From the NCBI GenBank assembly GCA_046497075.1, contig JAWOGF010000055.1:1-22015 (forward strand): a DNA stretch of 22,015 nt. The letters are read 5' to 3'. Shown piece by piece: positions 6,939 through 13,291 of the stretch. Positions within the stretch are counted from its first letter, which is position 1. Each line of letters opens with the position of its first letter. Source of the stretch: Saliniplasma sp046497075. Lineage in GTDB: Archaea; Thermoplasmatota; Thermoplasmata; Halarchaeoplasmatales; Halarchaeoplasmataceae. Below the pieces are notes generated by a model. The model was not told where the DNA came from. It made no database searches and was given only the letters and a program-made list of their open reading frames with translations. The translations under genes and the position numbers were made by a program.

Positions 6939-9644
6939 CTAACCCGTCCTATCTCTCATTTCTTCTTCGAACATCTTAATATAATTAAGACACTCTTCAA
7001 AATCATCATTTTTCTTAGCTACATTTGCCTGTTTTAGAAGATCTACTGGTTTTGAAACGTCAGTACCGACTATCTTAGCTTTCATGAGTTTCTTTTGAGC
7101 CTCCGATACCTTATCTTTCATGAAGTCTGGTAAAGAAGATAATATATCGCTCTTGGCATCCTCTGCCAAATTCTCAGCGTCCATATTGTTTCCCACTTTC
7201 TTTTCCTTTTTTGCTCTCTCCAACAATTCCTTCGCTGTCTCAGTATCTAAGCCCACATAATCAGCATCATTAATGACCTTCTCTACTTGAGATATCTTCC
7301 GTTGAGCCTCTTCTACAGGCCCCTCCTCCAAAATGAGTTTATTTTCAGTGGATCTCAGAAGTTCGATAGCTCTTTTAAATCTGTCTTCTCTCATTTCAGC
7401 ACGGATCTTAGATATATCTGACTCGACATCTATATCCTTATCTTCCAACTCTTCCACATTCAGCTCGATATCCATTATCTTCTCTTCTAAAAGATCTTCA
7501 ATCTCATCCTCTATCTGTTCTTTCCCATCAGATAAAACCTCGTATGCAGTTTCATAATCGTCTCTTTTTGTACTTTCGATAGCTTTTTCTATTATCTCTC
7601 TTCCACTCTCCAATGAAAGATCGTTTTCTTTTGCAGTTTTGCTCAAAGACCGAAGCTCTTTTATCAGATCCTCGATGTCATCCATATAAAGCTCTTCTTG
7701 TACCGCTTCGTCCTCAGCCTCTCTAGTGATAACCGTTTCTGTTTCCTCACCTACCGCCATATCCTCAGCTTTCTCCATTTCAGCTTCTATCTCGGCCTCT
7801 ATCTCTTCCTCAGACGGGATCTCCTCTTCTGCCTCAGACCCTAAGTCTTTCTCCGTTTCTTTAAGCTCAGCTTCTATCTCAGCCTCTATCTCCTCAGACG
7901 GGATCTCCTCTTCTGCCTCAGACCCTAAATCTTTCTCCGTTTCTTTAAGCTCAGCTTCTACCTCAGCCTCTATCTCCTCAGGTGACGGAAGTTCTTCCTC
8001 CTGTTCTATTTCTTCAAGTGCTTCTTCCATGTCTTCTATAACTTCATGGAGAAGGGATAAGGAGTATTCATAATCACCTTCATCGCTTTTTCGTTTGGCT
8101 TCTTTCAAATCTTTCACAAAACGGCTATAACGTATATCATTATCACGGAGTTCTCTAACAAGAGATTTTCCTTCTTCTAACTTTTTAGATATGTTTTTCA
8201 AAAATTCATATATTTCATAAAACTCATCTATATCTTCCAATGCCACCTCATATTCTCCCTCGTTCCCCGCTCTAACTGCCTTCCTCATAAGGTTCTTCAA
8301 TGGATCTATATCCAAACTGTATTCTCTAGCATCAGATAACATCGCCCTAGTTTGAGGTAGCTTCTCCTCAAACATAGCTACTAATTCTGCTTCAGTTTCT
8401 TCCTTTTCCTTTATAAAATCAGATATATCACCAGATAACCCTTCAAAGGCTTCTAAAGCTGATTCATAATCTCCTTTATCTGCCAATCCAATCGCTTTTT
8501 CTAACTCATCTTCAAACTTCTTAGTATCATGACCTTCCTCTTCAAGCTCCTCTATCCTATCCTTAAGTGCTATTATCTTTTCATCGGCTTCGAGGACCTT
8601 TTCAAACATCTGATCTAAGTCTTCTACTTTGTTTAGAGCCTTTTCAAAATCACCTTCTACCCCAATTTCTTTTATATCAGAGATCAAACTTTTTAATGGC
8701 TCCACATCTACATTGGTATCACGGACTTTTGCCACCCTTTTTTTCAGTGTCGAAAGCTTTTCCCTAAATTCCTCTTTTGACTCCTCTTCCTCAGTTTCAT
8801 CCTCTTCTTTCTTTTTAGGGGCCTCCTCTGTTTTTTCAAGCTCAGTCTGGATCTGCTCAGAAAGGTTCTCTATCATTTCTTCAGCAGCAGTGTAATTACC
8901 TTTATCTGCCTTCTCTTTTATCTTTTTTAACTCCTTCAAATGATCCTTATAGTCGATCCCTTTTTCTTTCAGTTCCTTTATCCCACCTTTAGCATCAATT
9001 ATCAATCCATATAAGTCGGCAACTTTTTTCGACCACTTTACAACATCTTCAAAATTTTCTTTAGCCTCGATCAATTCGCCATCTTTCTTATTCTTGATAC
9101 CCTGGACCATCAAGCTCTTTATATCATCAACTTTTATTTTCGACTTCCTAGCTTCAGACAAAGATTTACGTGCTTCCGTTAATTTTTCTTCCAGCTCATC
9201 TTTACTTAATCCATCATACTCAACTTCTTCTTCCTCAACCTCTTCTTCCTCAACCTCTTCTTCTTCAACCTCTTCATCCTCCTCAAAAATAGCCCCGCAC
9301 TGTGGGCATTCCGAATCTTCCTCAGATACCTCTGCTTCACATACTGGACATTCGAACAAGACCTCATCCTCAGCTTCATCCTCTACGGCCTCTCTCACCT
9401 TATCTATACCTTCTACATCTTGTATGTCCTCATCATCGATACTTTTTAACTCATTGATAAACTCAAGATCCTCATCTTCATCGGTCAACTTGTCCATAAT
9501 CTCTTTAATATCTTCCTCGGACTCGATAGATGCCTCTGAAACATCAATATCGAAAAGTGAAAGGTCAACACCGCATTCTGGACATTTATCTGAATCGGAA
9601 GGTATACTCGACTCGCAAACGGGACATTCGATTTCCTCGGCCAC
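6939..9644 (-). CDS. Large acidic protein with two zinc ribbons and ten helical repeat modules
   Basis: This 901-residue protein is not one I can name. It begins with a zinc ribbon (C7, C10, C21, C24; CX2CX10CX2C), then an acidic linker, then a second ribbon at C99, C102, C113 and C116. A V-E-E-E-E repeat follows at about 126-141. The rest is almost entirely helical and charged. Ten related modules can be seen, each with a core like D-K-G-D-Y-E-S-A-L. The cores start near residues 186, 247, 329, 389, 461, 521, 693, 752, 816 and 877. Neighbouring cores are usually about 60 residues apart, and an acidic spacer with tandem repeats (about 555-630) separates module six from seven. No membrane segment is seen. 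The start is GTG at 9644, chosen for the strong ribosome site before it and because residue 7 is the first zinc cysteine. It is followed by the methyltransferase gene. A scaffold or nucleic-acid-binding role is only a guess. Confidence 0.85.
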   Translation of the reverse strand: MAEEIECPVCESSIPSDSDKCPECGVDLSLFDIDVSEASIESEEDIKEIMDKLTDEDEDLEFINELKSIDDEDIQDVEGIDKVREAVEDEAEDEVLFECPVCEAEVSEEDSECPQCGAIFEEDEEVEEEEVEEEEVEEEEVEYDGLSKDELEEKLTEARKSLSEARKSKIKVDDIKSLMVQGIKNKKDGELIEAKENFEDVVKWSKKVADLYGLIIDAKGGIKELKEKGIDYKDHLKELKKIKEKADKGNYTAAEEMIENLSEQIQTELEKTEEAPKKKEEDETEEEESKEEFREKLSTLKKRVAKVRDTNVDVEPLKSLISDIKEIGVEGDFEKALNKVEDLDQMFEKVLEADEKIIALKDRIEELEEEGHDTKKFEDELEKAIGLADKGDYESALEAFEGLSGDISDFIKEKEETEAELVAMFEEKLPQTRAMLSDAREYSLDIDPLKNLMRKAVRAGNEGEYEVALEDIDEFYEIYEFLKNISKKLEEGKSLVRELRDNDIRYSRFVKDLKEAKRKSDEGDYEYSLSLLHEVIEDMEEALEEIEQEEELPSPEEIEAEVEAELKETEKDLGSEAEEEIPSEEIEAEIEAELKETEKDLGSEAEEEIPSEEEIEAEIEAEMEKAEDMAVGEETETVITREAEDEAVQEELYMDDIEDLIKELRSLSKTAKENDLSLESGREIIEKAIESTKRDDYETAYEVLSDGKEQIEDEIEDLLEEKIMDIELNVEELEDKDIDVESDISKIRAEMREDRFKRAIELLRSTENKLILEEGPVEEAQRKISQVEKVINDADYVGLDTETAKELLERAKKEKKVGNNMDAENLAEDAKSDILSSLPDFMKDKVSEAQKKLMKAKIVGTDVSKPVDLLKQANVAKKNDDFEECLNYIKMFEEEMRDRTG
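7779..7983 (-). repeat. Tandem coding repeat, units of 87 and 84 bases plus a partial third
   Basis: Within the helical-repeat gene, unit 7779-7865 (87 bases) and unit 7866-7949 (84 bases) are nearly identical, and 7950-7980 is a partial third copy. The extra codon in the first unit is one glutamate. The units encode a glutamate-rich segment including E-L-K-E-T-E-K-D-L-G-S. The close base-level match suggests recent duplication and makes the acidic linker a likely length-variable region. Confidence 0.9.
9222..9269 (-). repeat. 15-base coding repeat encoding V-E-E-E-E
   Basis: Three consecutive copies of a 15-base unit encode V-E-E-E-E and follow the second zinc ribbon of the large acidic protein. 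The low-complexity DNA could slip during replication. It separates the ribbons from the helical part. Confidence 0.8.
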
Positions 9645-9651
9645 TATAAAG

Positions 9652-9658
9652 CACCTCT
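9652..9658 (-). promoter_or_regulatory. Ribosome binding site deciding the GTG start of the zinc-ribbon gene
   Basis: The minus strand reads AGAGGTG, matching the 16S tail seen at 141-150, with seven bases to the GTG at 9644. No ATG in this frame lies close by, so this site is the main support for the GTG start. Confidence 0.75.
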
Positions 9659-9685
9659 AATAGGATTTTTGAATAATCCAGTAAG

Positions 9686-9693
9686 CTATATAG
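9686..9693 (-). promoter_or_regulatory. TATA-like box for the zinc-ribbon/methyltransferase operon
   Basis: The minus strand reads CTATATAG, about 45 bases before the GTG start. A transcript start 25 bases on would leave a leader of about 20 bases, enough to hold the ribosome site at 9652-9658. The assignment rests on position only. Confidence 0.35.
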
Positions 9694-9743
9694 TTTTTTT
9701 TACTATCTATCCAAATTCCACATTCATATAAGAGCATTACTTT

Positions 9744-9760
9744 CGAAAGGTTTTAAATAA
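9744..9760 (+). promoter_or_regulatory. BRE and TATA box for thiC
   Basis: CGAAAGGTTTTAAATAA resembles a textbook archaeal BRE plus TATA box. The TATA part is centred about 25 bases before the ATG at 9781, predicting a leaderless message. No room remains for a leader riboswitch. Confidence 0.6.
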
Positions 9761-9780
9761 TCAAATCGGATGGAATCTTG

Positions 9781-11049
9781 ATGACGCTCATAGAAGAATG
9801 CGAATCCGGCATACCTGCTTTTATAGAAAATGCAGCTAGAAAAGAACCAGTATCTAGTAAAGAATTAGCGAATCTAGTGAAAAAAGGTTACGTAGTAATA
9901 CCTAGAAATATCATCCACGATCCGGTTCCAAAGCCCATTGGGGAAGATCTAAAGACCAAAATCAATGTTAACATCGGTACCTCTGAAAATCAATCAGATA
10001 TAAATGAAGAATTAGAAAAAGTGAAAATGGCTGAGAGATATGGGGCAGATTCTATTATGGATCTGAGTACCGGTGGAGACATAGACAAGATAAGAAAAAA
10101 GATCATCGAATCGACTGATATCCCTATCGGGACGGTCCCTATCTATCAGTGTGGTCTATCTAAAGCCAGGGAGAGTGCAGTGGTCGAGATGACATCTGAC
10201 GATATCTTTAACAGTATAAGGAAACATGCCGAGGAGGGAGTTGATTTTGTAACGGTACACTGCGGCGTGACAAAAAAAGCCGTAGATACCCTGAAAGAAA
10301 GTGAAAGACTAACTGATGTAGTCAGCAGAGGAGGATCTTTCTTGACGGCATGGATACTCCATAATGAAAAAGAAAATCCATTGTACTCCGAATTCGACTA
10401 TCTATTAGAGATCGCCAAGGAATACGGTCTGACATTGAGTTTAGGAGATGGATTCAGGCCCGGTTCTATCGCTGATGCCACTGATAGACCTCAGATACAA
10501 GAATTGATAACCCTCGGTGAACTCGTAAAAAAGTGCAGAAAAGAGAAAGTACAGGTCATGGTTGAAGGACCCGGACACATACCCCTGGACCAGATCTCAA
10601 CAAATGTAAAAATCCAGAAAGAACTTTGCCACGGAGCACCCTTCTATGTATTAGGTCCGTTGGTCACTGATTTTGCACCGGGTTACGATCATATCTCTGG
10701 AGCTATTGGCGGAGCGTTAGCTGCTTACAAGGGTGCGGATTTTCTCTGTTATGTGACCCCCGCGGAACATCTAGGACTGCCGGACGTTGAGGATGTAAAA
10801 GAAGGGACTATAGCCTCAAGGATCGCAGCTCACGCCGCAGATATCGCGAAAGGTATTGACATAGATATCGACAATGGTATATCAGAGGCGAGAAAAGAAC
10901 TCGATTGGGATAAAATGTTCGATAAAGTTGTAGATCCGGAAAAGGCAAAGAGATTCAGAAAAGAGAAGAATATCTCTGGAGAAGACACTTGTTCTATGTG
11001 CGGTGATGTCTGTGCAATCAAGATAGTCAATAAATATCTCGAGGATTGA
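9781..11049 (+). CDS. thiC: Phosphomethylpyrimidine synthase ThiC (radical SAM)
   Basis: ThiC rearranges aminoimidazole ribotide to hydroxymethylpyrimidine phosphate, the pyrimidine part of thiamine, using SAM and a [4Fe-4S] cluster. The 422-residue protein lacks the extra N-terminal domain of bacterial and plant ThiC. Recognisable stretches include D-L-S-T-G-G-D, G-T-V-P-I-Y-Q, G-V-D-F-V-T-V-H-C-G, S-L-G-D-G-F-R-P-G and E-G-P-G-H-I-P. The cluster motif is C404, C407 and C411 (C-S-M-C-G-D-V-C), spaced CX2CX3C rather than the CX2CX4C of the longer enzymes. A TTG directly before the ATG is also in frame, but the ATG at 9781 fits the TATA spacing. The ThiC paralogue that makes hydroxybenzimidazole (BzaF) cannot be fully excluded. 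No other thiamine gene is nearby. Confidence 0.92.
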   Translation: MTLIEECESGIPAFIENAARKEPVSSKELANLVKKGYVVIPRNIIHDPVPKPIGEDLKTKINVNIGTSENQSDINEELEKVKMAERYGADSIMDLSTGGDIDKIRKKIIESTDIPIGTVPIYQCGLSKARESAVVEMTSDDIFNSIRKHAEEGVDFVTVHCGVTKKAVDTLKESERLTDVVSRGGSFLTAWILHNEKENPLYSEFDYLLEIAKEYGLTLSLGDGFRPGSIADATDRPQIQELITLGELVKKCRKEKVQVMVEGPGHIPLDQISTNVKIQKELCHGAPFYVLGPLVTDFAPGYDHISGAIGGALAAYKGADFLCYVTPAEHLGLPDVEDVKEGTIASRIAAHAADIAKGIDIDIDNGISEARKELDWDKMFDKVVDPEKAKRFRKEKNISGEDTCSMCGDVCAIKIVNKYLED

Positions 11050-11053
11050 CCAA

Positions 11054-11097
11054 TACTTTTAAGTAACCAAACTTTAACTTCATGTAAAAAGAGTGAT
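11054..11097 (+). promoter_or_regulatory. Promoter and ribosome site for rpo11-truD
   Basis: A TATA-like ACTTTTAAGTA lies at 11054-11064, just after the thiC stop codon, and predicts a transcript start near 11085. GAGTGAT at 11091-11097 resembles a Shine-Dalgarno site but sits only three bases from the ATG, which is closer than usual. Read-through from thiC is also possible. Confidence 0.4.
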
Positions 11098-11100
11098 ACT

Positions 11101-11379
11101 ATGGAATTCAAAGTTCTCGAAAAGGAAGAAGGAAGACTCGTTGTCAAAGTAATAGATGCAGATGCAAGTGTGATGTATCCAGTCATAGAACAACTGATTG
11201 AAGATGAGAGAGTAGAGGATGCTAATTATTCAGTGGAACATCAAGAACTGGACGATCCTGTTCTTACTATTCAAGCTGTAGAAGGGGAAAAACCAAAGGA
11301 AATATTCACGGATATCGCAAAATCTATCAAAGGTCAGTTCCAAGAAATCTACTCAGAGTTATTCGAAGAGGAAGACTAG
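11101..11379 (+). CDS. rpo11: RNA polymerase subunit Rpo11 (L), divergent
   Basis: The 92-residue protein matches the layout of archaeal Rpo11 (subunit L, the Rpb11/alpha-like partner of Rpo3 in polymerase assembly). It begins M-E-F-K-V-L-E-K-E. The family-like L-I-E-D-E-R-V-E-D-A-N-Y-S-V-E-H is at about 32-47, followed by D-D-P-V-L-T-I-Q and an amphipathic C-terminal helix. The usual D-H-T-L-x-N-x-L motif is altered to D-A-S-V-M-Y-P-V-I, so the copy is unusual in a well-conserved spot. The tail is acidic. Fifteen bases separate it from truD, indicating an operon. Another small protein with the same alpha-like fold is the main alternative. Confidence 0.75.
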   Translation: MEFKVLEKEEGRLVVKVIDADASVMYPVIEQLIEDERVEDANYSVEHQELDDPVLTIQAVEGEKPKEIFTDIAKSIKGQFQEIYSELFEEED

Positions 11380-11381
11380 AA

Positions 11382-11387
11382 GAGGAG
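11382..11387 (+). promoter_or_regulatory. Ribosome binding site for truD
   Basis: GAGGAG lies just after the rpo11 stop codon, seven bases before the ATG at 11395. It favours that ATG over the in-frame GTG at 11392, which would be only four bases away. Confidence 0.6.
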
Positions 11388-11394
11388 TTAAGTG

Positions 11395-12684
11395 ATGGAG
11401 AAAAAGGTGGGAATAGAAACTTTCTTTACAGATACAGAAGGAGTTGGAGGAAGGATAAAGGTTTATCCTGAAGATTTCCACGTTATAGAGGACATCGAAC
11501 TTCCCGAGTTGAAAGAAGGAGAATACTCGATAGCTAAAATTTGGTCAAGGAATTGGGAGACCAATAGATTGGTTTTGAAACTGGCTAAAGAACTTGGTAT
11601 CAGTAGAGATGATATCTCTTTTTCAGGTACTAAAGATAAAAGGGCGATAACGACACAATGGATGTCATTTAAAACGAAACCACAAAGATTTGAAAATATA
11701 GATATCAAGGATGTCAAAATAACCGAGATACAATATTCCCACAGGACTTTACATCTTGGGATGCATAATGGAAACGATTTTAAAATAATCATCAGAGAAT
11801 TGAAAGTTGAAGAAGATGAGGCCATCGAACTGGCAGATATGACCGGGAATAGGATCTTAGATGAAGGTGGTTTCCCCAATTGGTTCGGAATCCAGCGGTT
11901 CGGGGCTTTGAGACCGATAACCCACGAAGTCGGTAGATATATCATCAAATCAGATTTTGAAAAGGCTGTAAAGATATACATCGCCAATCCTATAGAAGGG
12001 GAGAACGAAGTATGTAAAAAGGCTAGGGAATATTTAGAAAAAACATGGGATTATGAAGGGGCTCTCGAGATGTATCCACAGAATCTTCACTTCGAAAGAA
12101 GCATGATAAAACATCTGATCAAAAATCCAGAAGATTATGTAGGCTCTCTAAAAAAATTACCTAGAAATCTCAGGATGATGTTCGTCCATGCCTATCAATC
12201 ATACCTATTCAACCGCATGGTCAGTGAAAGATTAAAAGATGGATATCCGCTGAATGATGCTTTAGTAGGTGACGTACTGTTACCTGCGGACAGATCGGGA
12301 CTACCTAACAAGAACACTAAAGTAGAAGTTTCGGAGAGAAACCTCGAAAAAGCGTCGAATATGGTGAAACAAGGGAAAGCTTACGTGAGTGGACCTTTGA
12401 TCGGATGCCATACAGAATTCTCAGACGGGATCCAAGGTGAAATAGAAAGAAATATCATGGAAAAAGAAGGGCTAGAAAAAGAGGATTTCGTTATACCTGA
12501 ACTTTCCAGTCTTTCGTCGACCGGTACCAGAAGGGAGATGTTCTCTCAGGTGAAAGATCTAAGTTGGGAACTCGCTAGAGGCGGATTGAAACTGGAATTT
12601 GGTTTAAATAAAGGATGTTACGCTACCACATTACTACGAGAATTTATGAAATTACCTTCTTCCCAAATCGCTCGATACAGTTGA
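11395..12684 (+). CDS. truD: tRNA pseudouridine synthase TruD (archaeal/eukaryal Pus7 type)
   Basis: TruD converts uridine 13 of tRNA to pseudouridine. The 429-residue protein has the catalytic motif S-G-T-K-D-K-R-A-I-T-T-Q, with the likely catalytic aspartate at residue 81. N-W-F-G-I-Q-R-F-G lies near 162-170, and an inserted TRUD domain precedes a conserved C-terminal region with S-S-T-G-T-R-R-E. Length and motifs agree with archaeal members. The ATG at 11395 was chosen for its ribosome site. The gene follows rpo11 closely. Its TGA stop at 12682-12684 directly abuts the stop of the convergent SCP2-like gene, with no base between them. Confidence 0.94.
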   Translation: MEKKVGIETFFTDTEGVGGRIKVYPEDFHVIEDIELPELKEGEYSIAKIWSRNWETNRLVLKLAKELGISRDDISFSGTKDKRAITTQWMSFKTKPQRFENIDIKDVKITEIQYSHRTLHLGMHNGNDFKIIIRELKVEEDEAIELADMTGNRILDEGGFPNWFGIQRFGALRPITHEVGRYIIKSDFEKAVKIYIANPIEGENEVCKKAREYLEKTWDYEGALEMYPQNLHFERSMIKHLIKNPEDYVGSLKKLPRNLRMMFVHAYQSYLFNRMVSERLKDGYPLNDALVGDVLLPADRSGLPNKNTKVEVSERNLEKASNMVKQGKAYVSGPLIGCHTEFSDGIQGEIERNIMEKEGLEKEDFVIPELSSLSSTGTRREMFSQVKDLSWELARGGLKLEFGLNKGCYATTLLREFMKLPSSQIARYS

Positions 12685-13032
12685 TCAAAATATATTTTTT
12701 ATCTTCAACATATCCATGAAGGACGCATCGACTTTGATCTTCTTCCTTGCGTATGCTTCCATTGGTTTCATATCCTTGTTCAGTAGAGCGTTAAGAGTTT
12801 CAGTGTCCGTTTTAATTGTTATATCTGCATCGTCGTCACTCCCTTCTTTTATATCACTGATATCAGTTTCATCTATAGAAAAATGGAAATTTCCATCGTC
12901 TTTGAAAGTGATCGATATGTTTCTATCGAATCCTTCAAGTTTATCTTCAATACCGTCTTTCTCTTCAACGGTCTTTTCGAACTTTTCTACCATCTTTTTA
13001 AGGAGCTCTTTAGGTTCTAAATCGTCACTCAT
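12685..13032 (-). CDS. SCP2 sterol-transfer-like domain protein
   Basis: The 115-residue protein looks like a stand-alone SCP-2 domain. A helical N-terminus (E-P-K-E-L-L-K-K-M-V-E-K-F) leads to alternating strands (N-I-S-I-T-F, N-F-H-F-S-I, D-A-D-I-T-I-K-T). The T-L-N-A-L-L-N-K-D-M-K-P-M-E-A-Y segment and K-I-K-V-D-A-S near the end are typical of the family. Such domains hold lipids or other hydrophobic ligands, and the ligand here is unknown. The protein is strongly acidic. It is a single gene with its own TATA-like box. The assignment rests on pattern recognition and is moderately secure. Confidence 0.75.
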   Translation of the reverse strand: MSDDLEPKELLKKMVEKFEKTVEEKDGIEDKLEGFDRNISITFKDDGNFHFSIDETDISDIKEGSDDDADITIKTDTETLNALLNKDMKPMEAYARKKIKVDASFMDMLKIKNIF

Positions 13033-13063
13033 GGGTTTTCACTACCTTATGGAATAAAAGCTT

Positions 13064-13074
13064 GTTTAAATAGT
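13064..13074 (-). promoter_or_regulatory. TATA-like box for the SCP2-like gene
   Basis: The minus strand reads ACTATTTAAAC, centred about 37 bases before the ATG at 13032. A transcript start near 13043 would leave a leader of about 11 bases. The sequence is nearly symmetric, so it might also work on the plus strand. Confidence 0.4.
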
Positions 13075-13271
13075 TTCTTCCTCTTATGGAGTTAAAAGTG
13101 TATGGATTTCAAACAATTGTGTATCACGCTCTTTGGTAAAATCATTTTAGGTTTTAAGGAGCATCTTTAACTGGTTTGAAGGATGCGCTAGAACTGAGTT
13201 CCACCTGCTTTTAGGATCTGTTTTGTTAACGCAATTCTATTTCAAATAAATTGCATCTTAGATTATAATAT
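13075..13271. other. Intergenic region with three small hairpins, no gene seen
   Basis: I find no protein gene or tRNA here. Three inverted repeats lie in a row. The first is 13161-13186 (GCATCTTT with AAGGATGC, one G-U pair, ten-base loop). The second is 13191-13201 (GAAC, TGA, GTTC). The third is 13231-13254 (GCAATT with AATTGC, twelve-base loop). They lie beyond the terminator of the protease gene, so they are not obviously its 3' end. They could be a small RNA or chance. Confidence 0.3.
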
Positions 13272-13286
13272 AAAAAAAGAAAAAAA
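13272..13286 (-). terminator. Poly-T terminator of the protease gene
   Basis: A minus-strand run of T interrupted by one C begins five bases after the TAA stop at 13292-13294. Archaeal polymerase stops at such oligo-T tracts. A nearly identical tract follows the third gene of this family at 21857-21872. Confidence 0.7.
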
Positions 13287-13291
13287 TGGGT

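Noticed and set aside
9094..9660. Long serine-rich plus-strand reading frame opposite the zinc-ribbon gene, and similar ones at 7333-8073
   Set aside because: These are mirror readings of glutamate-rich codons (GAA/GAG read in reverse give serine and leucine). They lack promoter or ribosome signals, and the minus strand carries zinc ribbons and repeats.
9661..9780. TPP riboswitch before thiC
   Set aside because: A BRE/TATA box lies 25 bases before the ATG, leaving no leader. No conserved riboswitch core sequence is visible.
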